Assembly (NCBI GenBank): GCA_964019695.1
Contig: OZ026531.1
Location: 6,395,701 to 6,459,700 of the forward strand
Origin: Loripinus fragilis
Lineage: Eukaryota; Mollusca; Bivalvia; Lucinida; Lucinidae
Direction: 5' to 3'
Length of the DNA stretch: 64,000 nucleotides
Position numbers and translations under genes: made by a program. Positions 33,301 through 46,343 of the stretch are shown piece by piece. The notes beneath the pieces were generated by a model that worked only from the letters and a program-made list of their open reading frames with translations, was not told the DNA's origin and made no database searches. Each line of letters begins with the position of its first letter. Position 1 is the first letter of the stretch.

Positions 33301-35671
33301 AAAGCCTTTACTGCTCTCGCACATGCACGAAATGGGCGTACATATGGCATATTTTTTCAGTCAATGCTCAGACGAGACTTAATATGCATGCAGTCTTGCC
33401 AGAGCCTTCATTGCTCTCACACATACACAAAATGGGTGTGTTTATGGCATATTTTATCAGTCAGTGTTCAAACAAGCCTTAGCATGCGTGCAGTCTCACC
33501 AGAGCCTTCACTGCTCTCGCACATGCGCAAAATGGGCTTACATACCGCATATTCTTTCAGTCAATGCTCAGACGAGCCTTATTGTGTGTGTAGTCTTCCT
33601 GCTCTCGCACATGCACGAAATGGGCGTACATATGACATATTTTCAGTCAATGCTCAGACGAGACTTAGTATGCATGCAGTCTTACCAGAGCATTCACTGC
33701 TCTCGCACATACACAAAATGGGTGTGTTTGTGGCATATTTTATTAGTCAATGTTCAAACAAGCCTTAGCATGCGTGAAGTCCCACCAGAGCCTTCACTGC
33801 ACTCGCACATGCGCAAAATGGACTTACATACCGCATATTCTTTCAGTCAATGCTCAGACGAGCCTTATTGTGTGTGTAGTCTTCCTGCTCTCGCACATGC
33901 ACGAAATGGGCGTACATATGGCATATTTTTTCAGTCAATGCTCAGACGAGACTTAGTATGCATGCAGTCTTACCAGAGCATTCACTGCTCTCGCACATAC
34001 ACAAAATGGGTGTGTTTGTGGCATATTTTATTAGTCAATGTTCAAACAAGCCTTAGAATGCGTGTAGTCTCACCAGAGCCTTCACTGCTCTCGCACATGC
34101 GCAAAATGGGCTTACATACGGCATATTCTTTCAGTCAATGCTCAGACGAGCCTTATTATGTGTGCAGTCTTGCTAGAGCCTTCACTGCTCTCGCACATGC
34201 ACAAAATGGACGTACATATACTGAAACAAAAAAGTTACGTCCGCTTGACGTTTATGTCTGCCAGTGCCAAATGTATGAACGCATTTCATTTAAATTTTCA
34301 CATTACCAACTGTGATTATTTAGAAACGTTTTCACCTAAGAGAAATTTATTTGGTAATCAGTAGAGCCGCTGACAAAGCAGCGAACACGAGTACCCTTAA
34401 AATCAAAAGTCACAACATCAATAGCTTGTGTGTCCATCATAATCCCGAATTTTACGTACATTTAAACATCACTGAGCAAGCTCTATAGTAAGATGTTAGG
34501 CTTGCTAGCTGTATGCATTGCTTTTTCGACCACAGCCATTAATCTGTAACATACTCTGACGTCACAAAACATTGATCACGAGCGTGCGTGAAAACACTCA
34601 GAAAATTCATTTTTGGCCAAACATTTTGATAATCAACAGAATCGGACAAATTTGATTTTTTTTCGTCATCACAAGCATTTCAACATTAATGAAGACCAAT
34701 CAGCACCAAAACAATTGATAATGGAAATTTTCGGATGATTTTGGAGTAAGGGGTAGGGTATAAAACACAGATTTAGTAACCTTTTGATGCATGACTTCAG
34801 CCATAGTTTTAGTTGTTCTCTTTTGTGTAATTGTTGTCATAAACAAACACAACACGTTAAAACAAAAACGGTCTCAATATAATGTTAGGTTAAGGAGCTT
34901 TGGAAGATCTTAAATTGTTATTAGTTTAATTCAAAGGGAGGTAATTTCAGTTAATTTTGTAAATTAAAGGTTTTGAACTGCAATTTCGCTCGTTCAATAA
35001 GCAGATTTGGGATTTTTTAGATGTGTTTTCATCGTCGAACGATCCTGACTGCCATTTAACGTAAAATGTGTCACGTTTTGATGAATAACTTCCTGATGAT
35101 AATGGAAAAAGCTGTGTGCATATTAGGTTCAATAACCCTTCAAGATAAGAAGATAAAATGAAATAATTACCATTTTTTGTGTGTCCGACGTTTGATAAAC
35201 ATTTTGGTTTTATTTTTGTTGTAAACATCTTAACTAGATCGAAAGATTCAGTACCATGAAAAACGGACGTTTCTTTTTTGTTTGAGTATATGTCATATTT
35301 TTCAGTCAATGCTCAGACGAGACTTAGTATGCATGCAGTCTTGCCAGAGCATTCACTGCTCTCGCACATGCACAAAATGGGTGTGTTCATGGCATCTTTT
35401 ATCAGTCAATGCTCAAACAAGCCTTAGCATGCGTGCAGTCTCGCCAGAGCCTTCACTGCTCTCGCACATGCACAAAATGGGCGTACATTTGGTATATCCT
35501 AGCATTCAATGCTCAGACGCGCATGAGCATGTGTGCAGTCTCGCTAGAGCCTTCACTGCTCTCACTCACGAATGCACAAAATGGGCGTACATAGGGCATA
35601 TTCTTTCAGTCAATGCTCAGACGCGCCTGAGCATGCGCACAGTCTCGTCAGAGCCTTTGCGGCTCGCACAT
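33301..35671 (+). repeat. Minisatellite block 10, interrupted by a TIR element
   Basis: Right part shares CAATGCTCAAAC, CGAATGCAC (~35570) and AATGCTCAGACG with block 7, about 12.0 kb to the left. Confidence 0.94.
34219..35288. mobile_element. TIR DNA element, copy 3 (1070 bp)
   Basis: TA at 34217-34218 and 35289-35290. Private TTTACGTACATT (~34453), GATGTTAGGC (~34493) and GTTGTAAACATC (~35219). Confidence 0.86.
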
Positions 35672-37521
35672 TGACACATTTGAATGTAGACAAAGAATCA
35701 GGTCAAAGTCTGTGCATGTTTACAAATCGAATTTCTACATATACAATAAGTACCAAAATGCTGTGCGATGGCTCAAATATAATACATGTTTAATGGTATG
35801 TTGTCGTCTGAACCGATAGTTTCGTATTTTATTTCTTCTTGTAGAAACAGCTGTCACTCTACAGGTCATTTGGGTCCAAATTTGTTCATATGTCTAACTT
35901 TTAGTGGCCAAATATTGCATTTTTGACCCATTTACAAGGATAACCTAAAAATCGTTTACTCCCAAATTCGAACCTGTGCAGCCAAATGCATTATTAACTA
36001 TGTGTAACATGCTGAGCCAGCGCATGAGATTGTGATAATTTTACTGCAGTTTTGAGCAATGAAAGGCTCAATCTAGTCTGTGCATCTATTCAGACTCACT
36101 TGAGTCTTCATGGGCGTAGAGGAAGGCTTACGTCAAAAATCATGGCCTCTGTCTACACTAGGTAGCTGTACACGCATATTTATGGAAAAGCTTATCGCAC
36201 ATGTGATATGTATACAAATCTCATGTGCTTGCTGAAATAGTGTATTAAGGTGTACGTCTAATACGTTGTTTGGATAGTGATTGATCTTCTCACGAATATG
36301 GGTTAAAACCCAAGGTGTACACATCACTCATTAGGTGAGTGGGCACTTTGTCCAAGTCATTAGATTGCATGCAACATTAACATTATGGCATTATTTTACC
36401 ATTGGGCTCAGAATAGAAAGTCATTTTGTCTTTTTTGTGCGCATAATTAGCAGATATACAATCAATAAAAAGTTTAACCCTCATTGTGCTTACCTAATAC
36501 ATAACCATAGAATCATTTTCTGCATTTCATTAACCTAAAACCCTATCCCATCTCTCGTGTATTATTAAAAAAGGTCCAGCTGGCAAGAGACCCCTTGAAA
36601 AATTGACATCCAGCAGGCCAGGGTAACCTCGAAAAAAAACAAATGAAATCAGAACAAACAAAAAACTTTGAAAAAGGGAAAATAAAAAAGGGGCCTTTCC
36701 TTACGAATCCTCCCTCGGAGAAATTCGTTTGATTACAAGACCTTGCATCAGGTCTCGTCATGTAACCGTCCAAAAGAGTTTTGGACAGGCTAGGTAAACA
36801 CATTAATTTAAGAAGTTGCGTTTCACTAAAGTTAAATGCATAGAAATTATTAGCTTATTTTGGTAAAAAAAATATGCTGTTTTAAATAAATCAGTACTTG
36901 GCTTAAATTTTGATGTGCTCTTACATAGAAAAATATGACCAAGTGCATTTATTTAAAATCATGTTTCATTAGACAGATTTCTTTGCTTTTGAGTTGAGTT
37001 TGAAAATCACACATGAGTAATGCCCCTTAACACTTTAACAATGGGTTCCTATTTATATGAATTATATACCTATGGCTTAATAAGCCCAAACAGAAGACTA
37101 GAATACCCTGGTGGTACAGGTTCGAACCCTGTGAAGAAGAAAAAAAAAAGAAAATATTTTTTTTTAGATTTTTTTAAATTCATTGCATTGGTTTCATTTT
37201 CTCTTTTTGTTGTATTTGTACTTAACATCACTATCAACACTTTTAAGCCATATACCTATTGTCAATCATCATACAAACAACGTTCTTGGGCGGATTATTT
37301 TGAAATGGTTTAGCAGACCTTAGTGCATGCATACTATCACATTCATATTTTTGTGTACAAGACTTAATGACACTGATGCGACTACACAGATGCACATTCT
37401 AATCAAGACCTTCACTGTTTGTCTTTGTGATAAATACAACTTCCCATGAGCTGCTTCGTTTGTTTTCTTTTTATATGCATATTATGTCAACTTGCTACGA
37501 AGCACATTCAGAATTGAGACA
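35672..37521 (+). repeat. Spacer 11
   Basis: Shares GATTACAAGACC (~36731) and the long A-run (~36864) with spacer 8. A 43-bp deletion removes the A box of its tRNA-like segment. Confidence 0.92.
37084..37132 (+). mobile_element. tRNA-derived SINE-like head, copy 11 (A box deleted)
   Basis: GCCCAAA joins directly to CAGAAGACTAG, losing 43 bp that include the A box and D arm. The T arm and B box remain. This copy should lack a type 2 polymerase III promoter. Confidence 0.52.
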
Positions 37522-40191
37522 AAAGCCTTTACTGCTCTCGCACATGCACGAAATGGGCGTACATATGGCATATTTTTTCAGTCAATGCTCAGACGAGACT
37601 TAATATGCATGCAGTCTTGCCAGAGCCTTCATTGCTCTCACACATACACAAAATGGGTGTGTTTATGGCATATTTTATCAGTCAGTGTTCAAACAAGCCT
37701 TAGCATGCGTGCAGTCTCACCAGAGCCTTCACTGCTCTCGCACATGCGCAAAATGGGCTTACATACCGCATATTCTTTCAGTCAATGCTCAGACGAGCCT
37801 TATTGTGTGTGTAGTCTTCCTGCTCTCGCACATGCACGAAATGGGCGTACATATGACATATTTTCAGTCAATGCTCAGACGAGACTTAGTATGCATGCAG
37901 TCTTACCAGAGCATTCACTGCTCTCGCACATACACAAAATGGGTGTGTTTGTGGCATATTTTATTAGTCAATGTTCAAACAAGCCTTAGCATGCGTGAAG
38001 TCCCACCAGAGCCTTCACTGCACTCGCACATGCGCAAAATGGACTTACATACCGCATATTCTTTCAGTCAATGCTCAGACGAGCCTTATTGTGTGTGTAG
38101 TCTTCCTGCTCTCGCACATGCACGAAATGGGCGTACATATGGCATATTTTTTCAGTCAATGCTCAGACGAGACTTAGTATGCATGCAGTCTTACCAGAGC
38201 ATTCACTGCTCTCGCACATACACAAAATGGGTGTGTTTGTGGCATATTTTATTAGTCAATGTTCAAACAAGCCTTAGAATGCGTGTAGTCTCACCAGAGC
38301 CTTCACTGCTCTCGCACATGCGCAAAATGGGCTTACATACGGCATATTCTTTCAGTCAATGCTCAGACGAGCCTTATTATGTGTGCAGTCTTGCTAGAGC
38401 CTTCACTGCCTTCGCACATGCACAAAATGGACGTACATATACTGAAACAAAAAAGTTACGTCCGCTTGACGTTTATGTCTGCCAGTGCCAAATGTATGAA
38501 CGCATTTCATTTAAATTTTCACATTACCAACTGTGATTATTTAGAAACGTTTTCACCTAAGAGAAATTTATTTGGTAATCAGTAGAGCCGCTGACAAAGC
38601 AGCGAACACGAGTACCCTTAAAATCAAAAGTCACAACATCAATAGCTTGTGTGTCCATCATAATCCCTAATTTTACGCTTATTTAAACATCACTGAGCAA
38701 GCTCTATAGTAAGATGTTATGCTTGCTAGCTGTATGCATTGTTTTTTCGACCACAGCCATTAATCTGTAACATACTCTGACGTCACAAAACATTGATCAC
38801 GAGCGTGCGTGAAAACACTCAGAAAATTCATTTCTGGCCAAACATTTTGATAATCAACAGAATCGGACAAATTTGATTTTTTTTCGTCATCACAAGCATT
38901 TCAACATTAATGAAGACCAATCAGCACCAAAACAATTGATAATGGAAATTTTCGGATGATTTTGGAGTAAGGGGTAGGGTATAAAACACAGATTTAGTAA
39001 CCTTTTGATGCATGACTTCAGCCATAGTTTTAGTTGTTCTCTTTTGTGTAATTGTTGTCATAAACAAACACAACACGTTAAAACAAAAACGGTCTCAATA
39101 TAATGTTAGGTTAAGGAGCTTTGGAAGATCTTAAATTGTTATTTGTTTAATTCAAAGGGAGGTAATTTCAGTTAATTTTGTAAATTAAAGGTTTTGAACT
39201 GCAATTTCGCTCGTTCAATAAGCAGATTTGGGATTTTTTAGATGTGTTTTCATCGTCGAACGATCCTGACTGCCATTTAACGTAAAATGTGTCAAGTTTT
39301 GATGAATAACTTCCTGATGATAATGGAAAAAGCTGTGTGCATATTAGGTTCAATAACCCTTCAAGATAAGAAGATAAAATGAAATAATTACCATTTTTTG
39401 TGTGTCCGACGTTTGATAAACATTTTGGTTTTATTTTTGTTGTGAACATCTTAACTAGATCGAAAGATTCAGTACCATGAAAAACGGACGTTTCTTTTTT
39501 GTTTGAGTATATGTCATATTTTTCAGTCAATGCTCAGACGATACTTAGTATGCATGCAGTCTTACCAGAGCATTCACTGCTCTCGCACAATCACAAAATG
39601 GGTGCGTTTGTGGCATTTTTTATTAGTCAATGTTCAAACAAGCCTTAGAATGCGTGTAGTCTCACCAGAGCCTTCACTGCTCTCGCACATGCGCAAAATG
39701 GGCTTACATACGGCATATTCCTTCAGTCAATGCTCAGACGAGCCGTATTATGTGTGCAGTCTTGCTAGAGCCTTCACTGCTCTCGCACATGCACAAAATG
39801 GACGTACATATGTCATATTTTTCAGTCAATGCTCAGACGAGACTTAGTATGCATGCAGTCTTGCCAGAGCATTCACTGCTCTCGCACATGCACAAAATGG
39901 GTGTGTTCATGGCATCTTTTATCAGTCAATACTCAAACAAGCCTTAGCATGCGTGCAGTCTCGCCAGAGCCTTCACTGCTCTCGCACATGCACAAAATGG
40001 GCGTACATTTGGTATATCCTAGCATTCAATGCTCAGACGCGCATGAGCATGTGTGCAGTCTCGCTAGAGCCTTCACTGCTCTCACACACGCATGCACAAA
40101 ATGGGCGTACATAGGGCATATTCTTTCAGTCAATGCCCAGACGCGCCTGAGCATGCGCACAGTCTCGTCAGAGCCTTTGCGGCTCGCACAT
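37522..40191 (+). repeat. Minisatellite block 11, TIR element plus ~300 bp gain
   Basis: Same chimeric structure as block 9 (diagnostic T at 39542, CACAATCAC, GGGTGCGTTTG, second empty site near 39809) and the same CACTGCCTTCGCAC variant before the element (~38405). The two blocks descend from one recombinant. Confidence 0.94.
38440..39509. mobile_element. TIR DNA element, copy 4 (1070 bp)
   Basis: TA at 38438-38439 and 39510-39511. Private AATCCCTAATTTTACGCTT (~38663), TTTCTGGCC (~38831) and GTGTCAAGTTTT (~39290). Confidence 0.86.
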
Positions 40192-42082
40192 TGACACATT
40201 TGAATGTAGACAAAGAATCAGGTCAAAGTCTGTGCATGTTTACAAATCGAATTTCTACATATACAATAAGTACCAAAATGCTGTGCGATGGCTCAAATAT
40301 AATACATGTTTAATGGTATGTTGTCGTCTGAACCGATAGTTTCGTATTTTATTTCTTCTTGTAGAAACAGCTGTCACTCTACAGGTCATTTGGGTCCAAA
40401 TTTGTTCATATGTCTAACTTTTAGTGGCCAAATATTGCATTTTTGACCCATTTACAAGGATAACCTAAAAATCGTCCACTCCCAAATTCGAACCTGTGCA
40501 GCCAAATGCATTATTAACTATGTGTAACATGCTGAGCCAGCGCATGAGATTGTGATAATTTTACTGCAGTTTTGAGCAATGAAAGGCTCAATCTAGTCTG
40601 TGCATCTATTCAGACTCACTTGAGTCTTCATGGGCGTAGAGGAAGGCTTACGTCAAAAATCATGGCCTCTGTCTACACTAGGTAGCTGTACACGCATATT
40701 TATGGAAAAGCTTAACGCACATGTGATATGTATACAAATCTCATGTGCTTGCTGAAATAGTGTATTAAGGTGTACGTCTAATACGTTGTTTGGATAGTGA
40801 TTGATCTTCTCACGAATATGGGTTAAAACCCAAGGTGTACACATCACTCATTAGGTGAGTGGGCACTTTGTCCAAGTCATTAGATTGCATGCAACATTAA
40901 CATTATGGCATTATTTTACCATTGGGCTCAGAATAGAAAGTCATTTTGTCTTTTTTGTGCGCATAATTAGCAGATATACAATCAATAAAAAGTTTAACCC
41001 TCATTGTGCTTACCTAATACATAACCATAGAATCATTTTCTGCATTTCATTAACCTAAAACCCTATCCCATCTCTCGTGTATTATTAAAAAAGGTCCAGC
41101 TGGCAAGAGACCCCTTGAAAAATTGACATCCAGCAGGCCAGGGTAACCTCGAAAAAAAAACAAAGGAAATCAGAACAAACAAAAAACTTTGAAAAAGGGA
41201 AAATAAAAAAGGGGCCTTTCCTTACGAATCCTCCCTCGGAGAAATTCGTTTGATGACAAGACCTTGCATCAGGTCTCGTCATGTAACCGTCCAAAAGAGT
41301 TTTGGACAGGCTAGGTAAACACATTAATTTAAGAAGTTGCGTTTCACTAAAGTTAAATGCATAGAAATTATTAGCTTATTTTGGTAAAAAAATATGCTGT
41401 TTTAAATAAATCAGTACTTGGCTTAAATTTTGATGTGCTCTTACATAGAAAAATATGACCAAGTGCATTTATTTAAAATCATGTTTCATTAGACAGGTTT
41501 CTTTGCTTTTGAGTTGAGTTTGAAAATCACACATGAGTAATGCCCCTTAACACTTTAACACAGGGTTCCTATTTATATGAATTATATACCTATGGCTTAA
41601 TAAGCCCAAATAGCTCAGGGGTTAAGTGGTTAAGTTAACCAGACTAATACATTCAGAAGACTAGAATATCCTGGTGGTACAGGTTCGAACCCTGTGAAGA
41701 AGAAAAAAAAAGAAAATATTTTTTTTAGATTTTTTTAAATTCATTGCATTGGTTTCATTTTCTCTTTTTGTTGTATTTGTACTTAACATCACTATCAACA
41801 CTTTTAAGCCATATACCTATTGTCAATCATCATACAAACAACGTTCTTGGGCGGATTATTTTGAAATGGTTTAGCAGACCTTAGTGCATGCATACTATCA
41901 CATTCATATTTTTGTGTACAAGACTTAATGACACTGATGCGACTACACAGATGCACATTCTAATCAAGACCTTCACTGTTTGTCTTTGTGATAAATACAA
42001 CTTCCCATGAGCTGCTTCGTTTGTTTTCTTTTTATATGCATATTATGTCAACTTGCTACGAAGCACATTCAGAATTGAGACA
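40192..42082 (+). repeat. Spacer 12
   Basis: Has the ACACAGGG variant; every spacer from here to the window end shares it. Confidence 0.92.
41604..41695 (+). mobile_element. tRNA-derived SINE-like head, copy 12
   Basis: Full-length; GAATATCCTGG replaces GAATACCCTGG just before the T arm. Confidence 0.56.
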
Positions 42083-44453
42083 AAAGCCTTTACTGCTCTC
42101 GCACATGCACGAAATGGGCGTACATATGGCATATTTTTTCAGTCAATGCTCAGACGAGACTTAATATGCATGCAGTCTTGCCAGAGCCTTCATTGCTCTC
42201 ACACATACACAAAATGGGTGTGTTTATGGCATATTTTATCAGTCAGTGTTCAAACAAGCCTTAGCATGCGTGCAGTCTCACCAGAGCCTTCACTGCTCTC
42301 GCACATGCGCAAAATGGGCTTACATACCGCATATTCTTTCAGTCAATGCTCAGACGAGCCTTATTGTGTGTGTAGTCTTCCTGCTCTCGCACATGCACGA
42401 AATGGGCGTACATATGACATATTTTCAGTCAATGCTCAGACGAGACTTAGTATGCATGCAGTCTTACCAGAGCATTCACTGCTCTCGCACATACACAAAA
42501 TGGGTGTGTTTGTGGCATATTTTATTAGTCAATGTTCAAACAAGCCTTAGCATGCGTGAAGTCCCACCAGAGCCTTCACTGCACTCGCACATGCGCAAAA
42601 TGGACTTACATACCGCATATTCTTTCAGTCAATGCTCAGACGAGCCTTATTGTGTGTGTAGTCTTCCTGCTCTCGCACATGCACGAAATGGGCGTACATA
42701 TGGCATATTTTTTCAGTCAATGCTCAGACGAGACTTAGTATGCATGCAGTCTTACCAGAGCATTCACTGCTCTCGCACATACACAAAATGGGTGTGTTTG
42801 TGGCATATTTTATTAGTCAATGTTCAAACAAGCCTTAGAATGCGTGTAGTCTCACCAGAGCCTTCACTGCTCTCGCACATGCGCAAAATGGGCTTACATA
42901 CGGCATATTCTTTCAGTCAATGCTCAGACGAGCCTTACTATGTGTGCAGTCTTGCTAGAGCCTTCACTGCTCTCGCACATGCACAAAATGGACGTACATA
43001 TACTGAAACAAAAAAGTTACGTCCGCTTTACGTTTATGTCTGCCAGTGCCAAATGTATGAACGCATTTCATTTAAATTTTCACATTACCAACTGTGATTA
43101 TTTAGAAACGTTTTCACCTAAGAGAAATTTATTTGGTAATCAGTAGAGCCGCTGACAAAGCAGCGAACACGAGTACCCTTAAAATCAAAAGTCACAACAT
43201 CAATAGCTTGTGTGTCCATCATAATCCCGAATTTTACGCACATTTAAACATCACTGAGCAAGCTCTATAGTAAGATGTTATGCTTGCTAGCTGTATGCAT
43301 TGCTTTTTCGACCACAGCCATTAATCTGTAACATACTCTGACGTCACAAAACATTGATCACGAGCGTGCGTGAAAACACTCAGAAAATTCATTTTTGGCC
43401 AAACATTTTGATAATCAACAGAATCGGACAAATTTGATTTTTTTTCGTCATCACAAGCATTTCAACATTAACGAAGACCAATTTGCACCAAAACAATTGA
43501 TAATGGAAATTTTCGGATGATTTTGGAGTAAGGGGTAGGGTATAAAACACAGATTTAGTAACCTTTTGATGCATGACTTCAGCCATAGTTTTAGTTGTTC
43601 TCTTTTGTGTAATTGTTGTCATAAACAAACACAACACGTTAAAACAAAAACGGTCTCAATATAATGTTAGGTTAAGGAGCTTTGGAAGATCTTAAATTGT
43701 TATTTGTTTAATTCAAAGGGAGGTAATTTCAGTTAATTTTGTAAATTAAAGGTTTTGAACTGCAATTTCGCTCGTTCAATAAGCAGATTTGGGATTTTTT
43801 AGATGTGTTTTCATCGTCGAACGATCCTGACTGCCATTTAACGTAAAATGTGTCACGTTTTGATGAATAACTTCCTGATGATAATGGAAAAAGCTGTGTG
43901 CATATTAGGTTCAATAACCCTTCAAGATAAGAAGATAAAATGAAATAATTACCATTTTTTGTGTGTCCGACGTTTGATAAACATTTTGGTTTTATTTTTG
44001 TTGTGAACATCTTAACTAGATCGAAAGATTCAGTACCATGAAAAACGGACGTTTCTTTTTTGTTTGAGTATATGTCATATTTTTCAGTCAATGCTCAGAC
44101 GAGACTTAGTATGCATGCAGTCTTGCCAGAGCATTCACTGCTCTCGCACATGCACAAAATGGGTGTGTTCATGGCATCTTTTATCAGTCAATACTCAAAC
44201 AAGCCTTAGCATGCGTGCAGTCTCGCCAGAGCCTTCACTGCTCTCGCACATGCACAAAATGGGCGTACATTTGGTATATCCTAGCATTCAATGCTCAGAC
44301 GCGCATGAGCATGTGTGCAGTCTCGCTAGAGCCTTCACTGCTCTCACACACGCATGCACAAAATGGGCGTACATAGGGCATATTCTTTCAGTCAATGCCC
44401 AGACGCGCCTGAGCATGCGCACAGTCTCGTCAGAGCCTTTGCGGCTCGCACAT
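42083..44453 (+). repeat. Minisatellite block 12, interrupted by a TIR element
   Basis: Right part has CAATACTCAAAC and AATGCCCAG, the combination found in all filled blocks to the right. Confidence 0.94.
43001..44070. mobile_element. TIR DNA element, copy 5 (1070 bp)
   Basis: TA at 42999-43000 and 44071-44072. Private CCGCTTTACG (~43023) and AACGAAGACCAATTTGC (~43470); the latter opens an 82-codon minus frame absent from the other copies, supporting that such frames are incidental. Confidence 0.86.
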
Positions 44454-46343
44454 TGACACATTTGAATGTAGACAAAGAATCAGGTCAAAGTCTGTGCATG
44501 TTTACAAATCGAATTTCTACATATACAATAAGTACCAAAATGCTGTGCGATGGCTCAAATATAATACATGTTTAATGGTATGTTGTCGTCTGAACCGATA
44601 GTTTCGTATTTTATTTCTTCTTGTAGAAACAGCTGTCACTCTACAGGTCATTTGGGTCCAAATTTGTTCATATGTCTAACTTTTAGTGGCCAAATATTGC
44701 ATTTTTGACCCATTTACAAGGATAACCTAAAAATCGTCCACTCCCAAATTCGAACCTGTGCAGCCAAATGCATTATTAACTATGTGTAACATGCTGAGCC
44801 AGCGCATGAGATTGTGATAATTTTACTGCAGTTTTGAGCAATGAAAGGCTCAATCTAGTCTGTGCATCTATTCAGACTCACTTGAGTCTTCATGGGCGTA
44901 GAGGAAGGCTTACGTCAAAAATCATGGCCTCTGTCTACACTAGGTAGCTGTACACGCATATTTATGGAAAAGCTTAACGCACATGTGATATGTATACAAA
45001 TCTCATGTGCTTGCTGAAATAGTGTATTAAGGTGTACGTCTAATACGTTGTTTGGATAGTGATTGATCTTCTCACGAATATGGGTTAAAACCCAAGGTGT
45101 ACACATCACTCATTAGGTGAGTGGGCACTTTGTCCAAGTCATTAGATTGCATGCAACATTAACATTATGGCATTATTTTACCATTGGGCTCAGAATAGAA
45201 AGTCATTTTGTCTTTTTGTGCGCATAATTAGCAGATATACAATCAATAAAAAGTTTAACCCTCATTGTGCTTACCTAATACATAACCATAGAATCATTTT
45301 CTGCATTTCATTAACCTAAAACCCTATCCCATCTCTCGTGTATTATTAAAAAAGGTCCAGCTGGCAAGAGACCCCTTGAAAAATTGACATCCAGCAGGCC
45401 AGGGTAACCTCGAAAAAAAACAAAGGAAATCAGAACAAACAAAAAACTTTGAAAAAGGGAAAATAAAAAAGGGGCCTTTCCTTACGAATCCTCCCTCGGA
45501 GAAATTCGTTTGATGACAAGACCTTGCATCAGGTCTCATCATGTAACCGTCCAAAAGAGTTTTGGACAGGCTAGGTAAACACATTAATTTAAGAAGTTGC
45601 GTTTCACTAAAGTTAAATGCATAGAAATTATTAGCTTATTTTGGTAAAAAAATATGCTGTTTTAAATAAATCAGTACTTGGCTTAAATTTTGATGTGCTC
45701 TTACATAGAAAAATATGACCAAGTGCATTTATTTAAAATCATGTTTCATTAGACAGGTTTCTTTGCTTTTGAGTTGAGTTTGAAAATCACACATGAGTAA
45801 TGCCCCTTAACACTTTAACACAGGGTTCCTATTTATATGAATTATATACCTATGGCTTAATAAGCCCAAATAGCTCAGGGGTTAAGTGGTTAAGTTAACC
45901 AGACTAATACATTCAGAAGACTAGAATACCCTGGTGGTACAGGTTCGAACCCTGTGAAGAAGAAAAAAAAAGAAAATATTTTTTTTTAGATTTTTTTAAA
46001 TTCATTGCATTGGTTTCATTTTCTCTTTTTGTTGTATTTGTACTTAACATCACTATCAACACTTTTAAGCCATATACCTATTGTCAATCATCATACAAAC
46101 AACGTTCTTGGGCGGATTATTTTGAAATGGTTTAGCAGACCTTAGTGCATGCATACTATCACATTCATATTTTTGTGTACAAGACTTAATGACACTGATG
46201 CGACTACACAGATGCACATTCTAATCAAGACCTTCACTGTTTGTCTTTGTGATAAATACAACTTCCCATGAGCTGCTTCGTTTGTTTTCTTTTTATATGC
46301 ATATTATGTCAACTTGCTACGAAGCACATTCAGAATTGAGACA
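44454..46343 (+). repeat. Spacer 13
   Basis: One T is missing in GTCTTTTTGTGC (~45210), which removes a short plus frame seen in other spacers; hairpin 2 weakened by CTCATCAT (~45537). Confidence 0.92.
45864..45955 (+). mobile_element. tRNA-derived SINE-like head, copy 13
   Basis: Full-length, both boxes and T arm intact. Confidence 0.57.
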
